Shown: one piece after another, positions 35,486 to 44,186 of the stretch
Layout: each line of letters starts with the position of its first letter
How positions within the stretch are numbered: position 1 is the first letter of the stretch
From: JACPDH01 sp041671505
GTDB taxonomy: Bacteria > Acidobacteriota > Thermoanaerobaculia > Gp7-AA8
Length of the DNA stretch: 64,000 nucleotides
Assembly: GCA_041671505.1 (NCBI GenBank)
Contig: JBAZBK010000011.1
Span: 112,760-176,759 of the forward strand
Direction: 5' to 3'
Made by a program: the position numbers and the translations under genes
The notes under the pieces: model-generated
Databases searched by the model: none
Told to the model about the DNA's origin: nothing
Seen by the model: only the letters and a program-made list of their open reading frames with translations

Positions 35486-37045
35486 ATGCCATTTACAGCA
35501 CTCGGCCTCGGGCCGAATATCACCAAAGCCGTTCGCGAAGCGGGTTACGAAGAACCAACCCCGATCCAGACGAAAGCGATTCCGGTCATCCTCGAAGGAC
35601 GCGACGTCATCGGCGTCGCACAGACCGGCACGGGTAAGACCGCCGCGTTCGTCCTGCCGATGCTCGAGAAGATGCAGAAGCGCGGACCGTCGCGCGCCAT
35701 GCGCGCCCTCGTCATCGCTCCCACCCGCGAGCTCGTCGTGCAGATCGAGGAGAACGTGCAGGCCTACGGCCGCCACCTCCACCTCCGTTACAAGACCATT
35801 TACGGCGGCGTCGGCGAACAGCCGCAGATCGATGCGCTCCGCCGAGGCGTCGACTTCGTCGTCGCGACCCCGGGACGCCTCATGGACCTGATGGGCCGCA
35901 ACTTCGTCGACTTCAAGGACATCGAGTTCGTCGTCCTCGACGAGGCCGACCGGATGCTCGACATGGGATTCCTCCCGTCGATCAGGAAGATCGTCGCCAA
36001 GCTCCCGAAGACGCGGCAGACGCTCCTCTTCTCCGCGACGCTGTCGAAGGACATCGAGCAGGTCGCGAAGGACTTTCTCAAGGATCCGGTGACGGTGCAG
36101 ATCGGCGCGCGGGCGACCCCCGCGGAGCTCGTCTCCCAGCAGGTCATCGAGGTCCCGAAGGCGGCGAAGGTCGATCTCCTCATCCACCTTCTCAAGGACA
36201 AGAAGCTCGAGATGGTGCTCGTCTTCTCGCGCACCAAGCACGGCGCCGACAAGATCGCGCGCAAGCTCTCGATCGCCGGCATCGCGACCGCGACGCTTCA
36301 CTCGAACCGGACGCAGGGACAGCGCATGCTGGCGCTCAAGAAGTTCCGCTCCGGCGAAGTCCGCTGCCTGATCGCGACCGACATCGCGGCGCGCGGTATC
36401 GACGTCGACGGCATCTCGCACGTCGTCAACTTCGACTTCCCGCCGCAGCCTGAAGACTACGTGCATCGCATCGGCCGCACCGGTCGCGCGAAGGCGATCG
36501 GCGATGCGATCAGCTTCATGTCGCCCGACGAGTCGGACAGCCTTCGGCTTCTCGAGCGCTTCCTCGGTCGCGGCATCCCGCGCACGAAGGTCGAAGGTAT
36601 CGATCTGCGCGCCGCGGAAATTGCCGGGCAGCAGGCTGCAAAGGAGTCCGCGGCAAAGTACGCCGAAGTGATGCAGAACCGTCCTGCGCGTGGTCCGGCC
36701 CGCCGCGACGGGCGCCCGCAGAGAGCGGGAGCACGTCCGGCCGAGCGACGTGAAGGCGGCGACGCCCGTCGCTTCGAGCGCCCGCAGGGGCGTTCGGGAG
36801 CATCGACGACCGCCAGCCGTGACGGCCGTCCGTCGTCGTATGCACAGTCAGCGTCCGGTGGCGCCGCGCCCCGTCGCGATTCGCGCTCCGCGAGCTCGTC
36901 CGAACGAGGGGGAGAAGGAGCGGGTCGCACTGAAAAGCGTCCCAATCCGTTCGATCCTCAGCCCTGGAAAGGGCGCAGCTCGCGCCCGGCCTCCGGCCGC
37001 CCGTCGGGACGCTCCGGCGGTGGATCGGGACGCCGCAGACCGTAA
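35486..37045 (+). CDS. DEAD-box RNA helicase (RhlE-like) with basic Arg/Gly tail
   Basis: 519 aa. Helicase motifs: Q motif EEPTPIQTKAIPVIL, I AQTGTGKT, Ia PTRELVVQI, II VLDEADRMLDMGF, III SAT, V ARGIDVDGISHVVNFD, VI HRIGRTGR. Residues ~385-519 are a disordered Arg/Gly/Ser-rich tail typical of RhlE/CsdA relatives and used for RNA binding. It unwinds structured RNA, probably during ribosome assembly or cold adaptation. The long A+T-richer leader upstream could be regulatory but I see no defined riboswitch. A strong terminator follows. Confidence 0.93.
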   Translation: MPFTALGLGPNITKAVREAGYEEPTPIQTKAIPVILEGRDVIGVAQTGTGKTAAFVLPMLEKMQKRGPSRAMRALVIAPTRELVVQIEENVQAYGRHLHLRYKTIYGGVGEQPQIDALRRGVDFVVATPGRLMDLMGRNFVDFKDIEFVVLDEADRMLDMGFLPSIRKIVAKLPKTRQTLLFSATLSKDIEQVAKDFLKDPVTVQIGARATPAELVSQQVIEVPKAAKVDLLIHLLKDKKLEMVLVFSRTKHGADKIARKLSIAGIATATLHSNRTQGQRMLALKKFRSGEVRCLIATDIAARGIDVDGISHVVNFDFPPQPEDYVHRIGRTGRAKAIGDAISFMSPDESDSLRLLERFLGRGIPRTKVEGIDLRAAEIAGQQAAKESAAKYAEVMQNRPARGPARRDGRPQRAGARPAERREGGDARRFERPQGRSGASTTASRDGRPSSYAQSASGGAAPRRDSRSASSSERGGEGAGRTEKRPNPFDPQPWKGRSSRPASGRPSGRSGGGSGRRRP

Positions 37046-37067
37046 GTCCGTAGCCGGCAGCATCTGA

Positions 37068-37098
37068 AGAGCGCAGGCAATGCCTGCGCTCTTTCATT
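37068..37098 (+). terminator. Intrinsic terminator after the DEAD-box gene
   Basis: A 10-bp stem AGAGCGCAGG/CCTGCGCTCT with loop CAATG, followed by TTCATTTT. After it, 37099-37390 has no gene; 37169-37203 is a CTTTCGCC-word tandem repeat upstream of the E1 alpha gene. Confidence 0.8.
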
Positions 37099-37390
37099 TT
37101 CCGGCGAGGTTTTTGGCCGCGTAGCGCTCGCGGAGCCGCGGGTGCGACGAAGTTCGGCCTGCTTATCGCCCTTCGCCTTTCGCCTCTCGCCTTCGCCTTT
37201 CGTGACCCGCCTCACGCGTCTTAGCAATGCGTTAGGAACTCCCGCGCCGCGTTCACCGTTCCGCGCTCACTTTTCCGATTCTCTTAGTGAACAAAGAGCA
37301 ATCTTCCCTTCCGCCGCTCCGTACATTGCGTGCAGTTCGAAACGGCAACGATCTGCCGCAACACGTGAGACAAACGGAAGGAGATCCCAA

Positions 37391-38359
37391 GTGACCACAA
37401 TGGAACTCGCAGTCGATCGCAGCGTCACCGAAGCCCTCGAGTCGATGCTGCTCATCCGCACCTTCGAGGAGAAGTCGGCCGCGCTTCAGGCTGCCGGACA
37501 GTCGCCGACCATGTGCACCTCGGTCGGCCAGGAGGCGTCGGCCGTCGGAGTCATCCGCGCGCTCGGCGCGAACGACCTCATCCTCACCAACCATCGCAGC
37601 GCGGGACACCTGCTCGCGCGCGGCGCCGATCCCGGAAAGATCATGGCCGAGATCCAGGGCAAAGCGACCGGCTACTGCGGCGGGAAGAGCGGAAGCCTGC
37701 ACATCTCCGCGAAGGAGCTCGGCGTCGTGCTGACCTCCACGATCGTCGGCGGCGAGCTCTCGCTCGTCACAGGCGTCGGCCTCTCCCTGCAGATGTCGGG
37801 CACCGACGGCATCGCCGCCGTCTTCTTCGGCGACGGCGCCGCGACCGAAGGCATCTTCCACGAGTCGGTCAACCTCGCGACCGTCTGGAACCTCCCGATC
37901 CTCTACGTCTGCGAGAACAACCAGTGGCAGGCGTTCGTCCACCGCAAGGAGACGATGCTCACCGACCACATCTCCGAGTGGGCGAAGGGCTACGGAATCG
38001 AGTCGAGGACGGTCGACGGCAACGACGTCGAGGCGGTCTACGCCGCGGCGCGCGAGGCAGTCGAGTACATCCGCAAGACGGGCAAGCCCTATTTCCTGGA
38101 GACCTACACCTATCGCCTCCGCGGCCACATGGAGCCAGACGACCAGGCGTACGTCGACAAGAACGAGCTCGCGTCGTGGAAGACGAAGGATCCGATCGGC
38201 GCGTACGAGGCGAAGCTGCTCGACCGCGGCGCGGTGACGCGCGACGAGCTCGACGCGATGCGCGAGCGCGCGACGCAGACCGTCGAACGGGCCGCGAAGT
38301 TCGCTGCCGAGTCGCCTTACCCATCCTTTGACCAGCTGACCGCTGACGTCTACGCCTGA
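37391..38359 (+). CDS. Thiamine-diphosphate 2-oxoacid dehydrogenase E1 alpha subunit
   Basis: 322 aa from GTG 37391, chosen because GGAAGGAG (37376-37383) is seven bases upstream; ATG 37400 is too far. The TPP motif runs from FFGDGAATEGIFHES to YVCENNQWQ. SLHISAKELGVVLTSTIVGGEL resembles pyruvate and acetoin dehydrogenase E1 alpha. It catalyses decarboxylation of a 2-oxoacid with the adjacent beta subunit. Substrate (pyruvate, acetoin or branched chain) is not settled. E2 and E3 genes are not next to it, which is unusual for such operons. Confidence 0.88.
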   Translation: MTTMELAVDRSVTEALESMLLIRTFEEKSAALQAAGQSPTMCTSVGQEASAVGVIRALGANDLILTNHRSAGHLLARGADPGKIMAEIQGKATGYCGGKSGSLHISAKELGVVLTSTIVGGELSLVTGVGLSLQMSGTDGIAAVFFGDGAATEGIFHESVNLATVWNLPILYVCENNQWQAFVHRKETMLTDHISEWAKGYGIESRTVDGNDVEAVYAAAREAVEYIRKTGKPYFLETYTYRLRGHMEPDDQAYVDKNELASWKTKDPIGAYEAKLLDRGAVTRDELDAMRERATQTVERAAKFAAESPYPSFDQLTADVYA

Positions 38360-38369
38360 GAGGAATGCC

Positions 38370-39323
38370 ATGAGAACGATGACCAGTGAAGAAGCGATGA
38401 CCGAAGGCCTTGCCGAGGAGATGCGCCGCGACGCCGCGGTACTCACGTTCGGCGAGGGAACCGCAACCAAGGGATACAAGCTCGTCGGCGAGTTCGGGCC
38501 GCACCGCGTGCGCAACACGCCGCTCGCCGAAGGGATCATCGCCGGCACGGCGGCGGGAGCGGCGGCGACGGGCCTGCGTCCCGTGATCGACCTGCTCTTC
38601 GCGCCGTTCATGACCTTCGCGATGGAAGAGCTCGTCAACAGCGCCGGCAAGCTGCGCTACATCTCCGGAGGGCAGTTCTCCTTCCCGCTCGTGACGATCT
38701 CGCGCACGGGCGCGGGTTGGGCCGTCGGCGGGCAGCACAACCACAACGTCGAGGCGTGGTTCGTCCACGCGCCGGGGCTCAAGGTCGTGATGCCGTCGAC
38801 GCCGGCCGACTTCAAGGGGCTGATGAAGAGCGCGATCCGCGACGACAATCCCGTGATTTTCTTCGCCGACATCGGCTTGCTGCACACGCCCGGCGAAGTG
38901 CCCGAAGGTGAGTACGTCGTGCCGATCGGCAAGGCCGCCGTGCGCCGCGAAGGATCGGACGTCACGCTCATTTCCTACGCGAAGACGGTGCAGCGTTGCC
39001 TCGACGCGGCGGGTGTCCTGGCGGAGCGGGGAGTGAGCGCCGAAGTGATCGACCTTCGCTCGCTCAAGCCGATCGACGAGGAGACGATCCTCGCGTCGGT
39101 GAAGAAGACCGGCCGCGCGGTCGTGGTTCACGAAGCGAGCCTGACTGGAGGCGTCGGCGCCGAGGTTGCGGCAATCGTCGCGCAGAAGGCCTTTGGCGCG
39201 CTCAAGGCGCCGGTCATGCGGGTCGCGGGCCCCGACGCGCCTCCTCCGGCGTCGTATCCGCTCGAGCAGGCGTTCGTCCCGAGCGTGGAGCGGATCGTCG
39301 AGGCGGCGTCGCTGACGAACTGA
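38370..39323 (+). CDS. Thiamine-diphosphate 2-oxoacid dehydrogenase E1 beta subunit
   Basis: 317 aa, starting 10 bases after E1 alpha. Family motifs: EAMTEGLAEEMRRDAAVLTFGEG, RVRNTPLAEGIIAGTAAGAAATG, FGLR-equivalent PVIDLLFAPFMTFAMEELVNSAGKLRY (not contiguous quotes of the whole), then VMPSTPADFKGLM and VIDLRSLKPIDEETI in the C-terminal transketolase domain. It forms an alpha2beta2 E1 with the preceding gene. The next gene is an unrelated secreted protein, so no E2 (lipoyl acyltransferase) or E3 follows in this window. Confidence 0.9.
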   Translation: MRTMTSEEAMTEGLAEEMRRDAAVLTFGEGTATKGYKLVGEFGPHRVRNTPLAEGIIAGTAAGAAATGLRPVIDLLFAPFMTFAMEELVNSAGKLRYISGGQFSFPLVTISRTGAGWAVGGQHNHNVEAWFVHAPGLKVVMPSTPADFKGLMKSAIRDDNPVIFFADIGLLHTPGEVPEGEYVVPIGKAAVRREGSDVTLISYAKTVQRCLDAAGVLAERGVSAEVIDLRSLKPIDEETILASVKKTGRAVVVHEASLTGGVGAEVAAIVAQKAFGALKAPVMRVAGPDAPPPASYPLEQAFVPSVERIVEAASLTN

Positions 39324-39459
39324 CGCGCGGACGCGCGAATCAGCCGATTTTCACCGGCCGGGCCGACTCGGGGAATCGAGCGGTCCGGCCGAGACTTTTC
39401 ATGGCTCAGTTGCGTCCGATTCTTCGAGAATGCAACGCTCACAACTGCGAGGAACCGTG

Positions 39460-40002
39460 ATGAGACTCCTGACGATCGTCGGCTTTGCCGCCCTGATGCT
39501 CCTTTCTACAGCCTCCGCGGCGGCCGCGGACCCCACGATGGACGAACTGACGAAGCAGACCCCCGAGCAACTGATGAAGGGGATCGAGAACCAGCATCCC
39601 GTCGTCTACTACCTGCTCGCGGGCAAGCTCTACGACGCCGACAAGAAGGACGAGGCGGTCTTCTGGTTCTACGCCGGACAGTTGCGCTTCCGATTCATGC
39701 TCGCCGCGCATCCGGAGCTCGATCCGACCAAGGACCAGGCGGTCTTCGCGTCGATGACGCAGCAGATCGGGACTCCGATCAACATCTGGGCATTCGGCGA
39801 CCTGCTGGGGCTCGAGACGACCCTCCTCGCGGTATTGGACTGGGATGACAAGACGCCTAACGGATTCACGTCGAAGAAGGAGTTTGCGACGCAGTGGACG
39901 GAGACGCGCGACGGCATGAAGTCGATGGTGACCTACATCGGGCAGAATGCCGAAAAGATCCGCGCCCAGCGCTCCTCCGCGGGGCTCGAAAACCGGAAGT
40001 GA
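39460..40002 (+). CDS. Exported protein of unknown function
   Basis: 180 aa from ATG 39460 with GAGGAA upstream. Signal peptide (MRLLTIVGFAALMLLSTASA), then a helical mature part: QTPEQLMKGIENQHPVVYYLL, AGKLYDADKKDEAVFWFYAG, ASMTQQIGTPINIWAFGDL. The AGKLYxxxKKDEAVFWFYAGQLR segment looks like a single TPR-like helix pair. No named family recognised; periplasmic location inferred. The next gene begins 94 bases later and may belong to the same transcript. Confidence 0.7.
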   Translation: MRLLTIVGFAALMLLSTASAAAADPTMDELTKQTPEQLMKGIENQHPVVYYLLAGKLYDADKKDEAVFWFYAGQLRFRFMLAAHPELDPTKDQAVFASMTQQIGTPINIWAFGDLLGLETTLLAVLDWDDKTPNGFTSKKEFATQWTETRDGMKSMVTYIGQNAEKIRAQRSSAGLENRK

Positions 40003-40095
40003 CGCTCCCTGCCGATTTGGATTCTGCTGCAACGAATCGGGCAACGTCGTTCCGTGGGAGTTCCGCCGGAGGTTTCGCCGGCGTAGCTTGACGTC

Positions 40096-41145
40096 GTGGC
40101 TCGTTCCTTCTGGCTCCAGGCTGCTTCGTGCGGTCGCCGCGCGGCGGCGGCCGTGGCTGCGGTCGCTCTCCTCGCTGCGCCGGGCTGTGGGAAGGCGCAG
40201 CCGGCGCAGTCTCCGTCGATCGCCGGCGCGGTAAATGCGGAGCTTGCGAGGGTCGAGGCGCGCCGCGCGGCCATCGATCCCGCGTCGCTGCCGGAGTTCG
40301 CACGGGGAGCCCTGCCATCCATCGATACGCTCCTCGAGCGCGCCCGCAGCGCATCGTCCCCGCGGCTTCGCCTGTACAGATTGCGCGACGCGTCCGTGAG
40401 TGCCGGAGCCATCGCATTCCTCGGAACGAAGCACGCGACGGTGAACGATCAGGCCGCCCTCGCTCAGCTCTGGGAAGCGGAGCGTTCCGACATGTCGATC
40501 GTGTCGCCCCGGCACGGGGGAACGATCCTCGGACGCGCGCTCGCCCAGGCAGCGCGAAACCGCGCGGTGAAGCTCCATCGTGCGAGCCTCCCGTACGGCA
40601 AGGCCGACGGCGTCGACAGCGGGCTGTATTACCTTGGGGAGGCGCGTGCGAACCTGGAGTACGCGGAGTTCGTCGAGTCGCTCCCGGTCGACGCCGCGTC
40701 GGACGAGCCCTCAGCCCCTCCTGCGTCGGTCGCGCATGCGCTCGACGCGCTCGAGAAGGAGCTCATCGCGTCGTTCGAGAAGGACCGGACGAGCGGCAAT
40801 GCGATCCTTCCGAGCGCGATGTTGAAGGAGGCGCGCGAGCTGAACGATCAGAAGCTCTACGACGCCGCCGCGCTCTCGCTCATGGAGGCGCGCCTCGCTC
40901 TAAGCCGCGCCACCGCGAAGGAGGCCGGCGCCGGCGCCGTGCCGCCCGCGATTCCTGCGAGCGCGAGCGGAGCATCGCTCACGTCGCTTTTCGCCGCCAT
41001 CGCGCGACAGCGAGGCCCCGAGTTCCAGCGCGTCATCGTGGCAGACGTGTTGCCGTTCTACCCGAAACTCTTCGAGCCGGTAACCGTCGCCTCGCGGAAG
41101 GACGCGACGGTCACCGTCACGCTCGTCCGCTGGCCTTACACGTGA
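40096..41145 (+). CDS. Exported lipoprotein-like N-terminal part of a thioredoxin-domain protein
   Basis: 349 aa from GTG 40096 to a TGA at 41143. The N-terminus is a lipoprotein-type signal (VALLAAPGCGKA). The body is helical and unfamiliar. The last strand, DATVTVTLVRWPYT, is what precedes a thioredoxin active site, and the frame stays open for 250 more codons after the TGA, continuing into helix SLLAKEVVEEFGG. So this ORF probably does not end here: the TGA may be read as selenocysteine (residue 350), giving one 599-aa protein with the next ORF. A recent nonsense mutation is the alternative. Confidence 0.7.
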   Translation: MARSFWLQAASCGRRAAAAVAAVALLAAPGCGKAQPAQSPSIAGAVNAELARVEARRAAIDPASLPEFARGALPSIDTLLERARSASSPRLRLYRLRDASVSAGAIAFLGTKHATVNDQAALAQLWEAERSDMSIVSPRHGGTILGRALAQAARNRAVKLHRASLPYGKADGVDSGLYYLGEARANLEYAEFVESLPVDAASDEPSAPPASVAHALDALEKELIASFEKDRTSGNAILPSAMLKEARELNDQKLYDAAALSLMEARLALSRATAKEAGAGAVPPAIPASASGASLTSLFAAIARQRGPEFQRVIVADVLPFYPKLFEPVTVASRKDATVTVTLVRWPYT

Positions 41146-41191
41146 AGCCTCTCCGACCCGGCAAGTTTGCTGGCGAAGGAAGTGGTCGAGG
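41143..41191 (+). promoter_or_regulatory. In-frame TGA with SECIS-like hairpin (putative selenocysteine site)
   Basis: TGA at 41143-41145, then a hairpin CCGGCA/TGCTGG (41158-41163 with 41168-41173, one G-U pair) with loop AGTT beginning 19 bases after the TGA. Small apical loop, a G in its first two bases and this distance fit the bacterial SECIS rules. A longer outer pairing of CGACC (41154-41158) with GGTCG (41184-41188) is also possible. By eye only; not folded by program. Confidence 0.45.
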
Positions 41192-41895
41192 AGTTTGGAG
41201 GCAACGCGCGCTTCGTCGTCGAGGATCTCGGCGCGTCGGCGATCGCGGAGCGATTCGGCGTCGCCGCGTACCCCGCCGTCTTCGTCGACGAGGCGCTCGT
41301 CGCCCGCCCCGAGGATTTCTACGAGTGGGGAGGGCCGAAGCGGGGCAAGTACCTCCCGTGGAGTGATCTCGCAAACCGGACGCGCTTCCAGGACGAGCTG
41401 CGAACGCTGATCCGCCTCCGTCTCGAGGGGGGAGAGATACCGTCGCTCCAGGTGACGAACGGGGCGGCGCCGACGACGTCGCTTCCCGCCGTGGCGATGA
41501 CCGACCTAGGCGGGAAGAGCATTACCTTCGCCCAACTCCGCGGCAAGCCCGTGCTGATCGAGTTCTGGGCCACCTGGTGTCCGATGTGCATCAAGTCGAT
41601 GGAATGGATGAAGACGCTCGACCCGGCGCGAGTGAGCGTGGTCAACGTCGCGATCGAGTCGGAGCGCGCGGACGTCGAGAAGCTCGTGGCGTCGGTGAAG
41701 CCTAACGGACGCGTGGTGATCGCGACGGACGCTCTCCGCAAGGCCTTCAAGGGGCCGCCCGCGGTCCCGACGCTGGTGCTCGCGGACGGGGAGGGGCGGG
41801 TCGTGAAGGTCTTTTACGGCGCCCCCGAATCGCTCCACGCCGAGGTGACGCGCGCGCTCGAAGGGCTCACGGCGGAGAGCATCGCGGCCAGGTGA
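41167..41895 (+). CDS. TlpA-like thioredoxin-domain protein (probable continuation of the 40096 gene)
   Basis: 242 aa if read from TTG 41167, but there is no ribosome site and the frame is continuous with the upstream ORF except for one TGA. The first ~60 residues are the rest of a thioredoxin fold (ARFVVEDLGASAIAERFGVAAYPAVFVDE, with its cis-Pro), missing strand 1 and active site unless joined to the upstream ORF. The second domain is a complete TlpA/ResA type: GKPVLIEFWATWCPMCIKS (Cys495 and Cys498 of the joined protein) and cis-Pro in PPAVPTLVLADGEG. Likely a periplasmic disulfide reductase or redox relay. Confidence 0.75.
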   Translation: MLAKEVVEEFGGNARFVVEDLGASAIAERFGVAAYPAVFVDEALVARPEDFYEWGGPKRGKYLPWSDLANRTRFQDELRTLIRLRLEGGEIPSLQVTNGAAPTTSLPAVAMTDLGGKSITFAQLRGKPVLIEFWATWCPMCIKSMEWMKTLDPARVSVVNVAIESERADVEKLVASVKPNGRVVIATDALRKAFKGPPAVPTLVLADGEGRVVKVFYGAPESLHAEVTRALEGLTAESIAAR

Positions 41896-41918
41896 GGCGG
41901 TGAGCGACGCCCGATCGA

Positions 41919-42085
41919 GTTGTCGTCCCGACGACTGACCCCGCGGAGCGGGGGAAGGAGGAGGGACCTCGCAGGCTGGTACTCCCATGCCACTTGCGGG
42001 AACCTCGGCGACGGACCTCAGCTGTACCAGCCTGCGAGATCCCTCCTTCCGATCCCGCTTCGCGGGATCGGTCGTCGGGATGACA
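41919..42085. repeat. Long inverted repeat with CTCGCAGGCTGGT core word
   Basis: Arms of ~62 bases (41919-41982, 42024-42085) containing GTCGTCCCGACGACTG, GGAGGGACCTCGCAGG and a nested GATCCCGCTTCGCGGGATC hairpin. The ~40-base core resembles that of the copy at 54535-54700. Confidence 0.85.
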
Positions 42086-42134
42086 AGTCCTGCGGCGGTG
42101 CCTTCCCCGCGCCTCCGCGTGCTCCTCCCCGGCG

Positions 42135-42140
42135 TAGAAT
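42135..42140 (+). promoter_or_regulatory. TAGAAT -10-like box upstream of the aldehyde dehydrogenase
   Basis: TAGAAT followed by CGCC, 59 bases before ATG 42200. Same context as at 11351, 26792 and 54831. Confidence 0.3.
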
Positions 42141-42199
42141 CGCCTCCACCATCGAACCGACAGTCGCGTCGCGCCCGCGCGGCGCTGGAGGCGATCGCA

Positions 42200-43822
42200 A
42201 TGACGCAGCAACCCCGCACCTCGATCTTTCCCCGCGCAGCGGACGTTCCCGAGCAGTACCGCCTCGGCACTCCGCGCGAGCAGCACGTCTGGCTCTGTGA
42301 CGGCGAGCTTCGCCGCTGGAGCGGGCCGCTGCAGGACGTGATGTCGCCGGTCTGCCTCGCGACCGAGGCGGGGCTCGTGCAGCAGAGGATCGGCGGGTAC
42401 CCGCTGCTCACGGAGGTCGAGGCCGTCGAAGCTCTCGACGCGGCTTCGCGCGCCTGGGGTGGCGGGCGCGGCGAGTGGCCGATGATGACGGTCGAGCAGA
42501 GGATCCGGCACGTCGAGCGATTCACCGCGCGGATGCAGGAGCGGCGCGACGAGGTCGTGAAGCTGCTGATGTGGGAGATTGGCAAGTCGCTCGCCGACTC
42601 CGAGAAAGAGTTCGACCGGACGGTCGTCTACATCCGCGACACGATCGAGGCGCTGAAGGATCTCGATCGCGGCTCGTCGCGGCTCGTGATCGAGGAGGGG
42701 GTGATCGGCCAGATCCGCCGCGCGCCTCTCGGCGTCGTCCTCTGCATGGGGCCGTTCAACTATCCGCTCAACGAGACCTTCACGACTCTCATCCCGGCGC
42801 TGATCATGGGGAACACGATCATCTTCAAGCCGCCCAAGCTCGGCGTGCTGCTTCACGCGCCGCTGCTCGAGGCGTTCCGCGACTCGTTCCCGAAGGGAGT
42901 GGTGAACACGGTCTACGGAGACGGCCCGACGGTGATCACGCCGATCATGAAGTCGGGGCGCGTCGACGTGCTCGCCTTCATCGGCTCGAGCCGCGTCGGC
43001 GACATTCTCAAGTCGCAGCACCCGAAGCCTCACCGGCTCCGCTGCGTGCTCGGTCTCGAGGCGAAGAACGCCGCGATCGTCCTCGCCGACGCCGACCTCG
43101 ACCTCGCGGTGAAGGAGTGCACGTTAGGCGCGCTCTCCTACAACGGGCAGCGCTGCACCGCGATCAAGATGATCCTCGTCCACGAGTCGGTCGCGGACGC
43201 CTTCCTCGGAAAGTTCTGCGCGTCGGTCGACGCGCTTCGCGACGGGATGCCGTGGGATCCCGGCGTGCAGATCACGCCGCTGCCCGAGACCGACAAGACG
43301 TCGTGGATGCGGGGACTCGTCGACGACGCCGTCGCGAAGGGGGCGAAGGTCGTCAACGCGCGGGGGAGCGAGACGGAGGCGACCTGGATGCACCCCGCGG
43401 TCGTCTACCCGGTCGGCCCTGATGCGAGACTTCGCCACGAGGAGCAGTTCGGGCCCGTCGTGCCCGTCGCGTCGTTCCGCGAGATCGACGAGGCGCTGCG
43501 ATTCGTCGCCGATTCGAACTACGGGCAGCAGGTTGCGATCTTCGGGAACGACCCGGACGCGATCGCGGCGCTCGTCGATCCTCTGGTTAACCAGGTCTGT
43601 CGCGTCAACATCAACAGCCAGTGCCAGCGCGGCCCCGACACCTTCCCGTTCACGGGGCGCAAGGACTCCGCGGAGGGTACGCTCTCCGTGACCGACGCCC
43701 TTCGCGTCTTCACGATCCGGAGCCTCGTCGCGGCAAAAGAGACCGAAGCGAACAAGGCGATCCTCCGCTCGATCCTCACCGAACGCTCGTCGAAGTTCCT
43801 GTCGACGGATTTCATCTTGTAA
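42200..43822 (+). CDS. NADP-dependent glyceraldehyde-3-phosphate dehydrogenase-like aldehyde dehydrogenase
   Basis: 540 aa ALDH. Motifs: MGPFNYPLNETFTTLIPAL, the Rossmann stretch FIGSSRVGDILK, glutamate region LGLEAKNAAIVLADADLD, catalytic Cys in YNGQRCTAIK, and EEQFGPVVPVASF. The QCQRGPDTFPFTGRKDS ending resembles non-phosphorylating NADP-GAPDH (GapN, ALDH11), which makes 3-phosphoglycerate and NADPH while bypassing ATP formation. The protein is longer than usual at both ends. ATG 42200 is preceded by GGAGGCGATC. Substrate assignment is by motif and not certain. Confidence 0.85.
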   Translation: MTQQPRTSIFPRAADVPEQYRLGTPREQHVWLCDGELRRWSGPLQDVMSPVCLATEAGLVQQRIGGYPLLTEVEAVEALDAASRAWGGGRGEWPMMTVEQRIRHVERFTARMQERRDEVVKLLMWEIGKSLADSEKEFDRTVVYIRDTIEALKDLDRGSSRLVIEEGVIGQIRRAPLGVVLCMGPFNYPLNETFTTLIPALIMGNTIIFKPPKLGVLLHAPLLEAFRDSFPKGVVNTVYGDGPTVITPIMKSGRVDVLAFIGSSRVGDILKSQHPKPHRLRCVLGLEAKNAAIVLADADLDLAVKECTLGALSYNGQRCTAIKMILVHESVADAFLGKFCASVDALRDGMPWDPGVQITPLPETDKTSWMRGLVDDAVAKGAKVVNARGSETEATWMHPAVVYPVGPDARLRHEEQFGPVVPVASFREIDEALRFVADSNYGQQVAIFGNDPDAIAALVDPLVNQVCRVNINSQCQRGPDTFPFTGRKDSAEGTLSVTDALRVFTIRSLVAAKETEANKAILRSILTERSSKFLSTDFIL

Positions 43823-43829
43823 GGCAGGC

Positions 43830-43972
43830 GATGAGGCGATAGGCGAGAGGCGAGGAGCAGGCCAGAGGCCAAAGGCCAGGGGCCAGAGCAGGCTGGAGGC
43901 AGGGCAGAGGTCAAAGGTCAAAGGTCAAAGCAGGCGGGGAATCAGGCCAGAGGCCAAAGGCCAGAGCAGGCC
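43830..43972. repeat. Tandem GGCCAAAGGCC / GGTCAAAGGTC word cluster
   Basis: Direct repeats of AGGCCAAAGGCCAG and GGTCAAAGGTCAAA words with GAGCAGG spacers, right after the aldehyde dehydrogenase stop. No gene. Together with the next repeat it fills the 364-base gap 43823-44186. Confidence 0.75.
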
Positions 43973-44040
43973 GGGTGTCACGTCGCGTGTGGCCTTTCGG
44001 CATGATGGTGCCGCGGCGCGAACGACCTCCCGCCTTTACT

Positions 44041-44140
44041 TCTCAATTCTTCATTCTTCATTCGACATTCGACATTTCGTTTTCTGAGCCTTCACGAAAA
44101 CCGAAATGAAGAATGTCGGATGTCGATTGAAGAATTGAGA
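44041..44140. repeat. Long inverted repeat of ATTCTTCATT-type words
   Basis: Arms 44041-44084 and 44094-44140 with a ~9-base loop, lying between the convergent aldehyde dehydrogenase and permease genes. Same family as 26611-26715. Confidence 0.8.
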
Positions 44141-44186
44141 CAGAAGAAGGGGGCGCTTTCGCGCCCCCATTCCGCATTCCGAATTC

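Noticed and set aside
43830..43972. Possible CRISPR array from regular repeats
   Set aside because: Units are 10-15 base words without uniform spacers and no cas genes are present.
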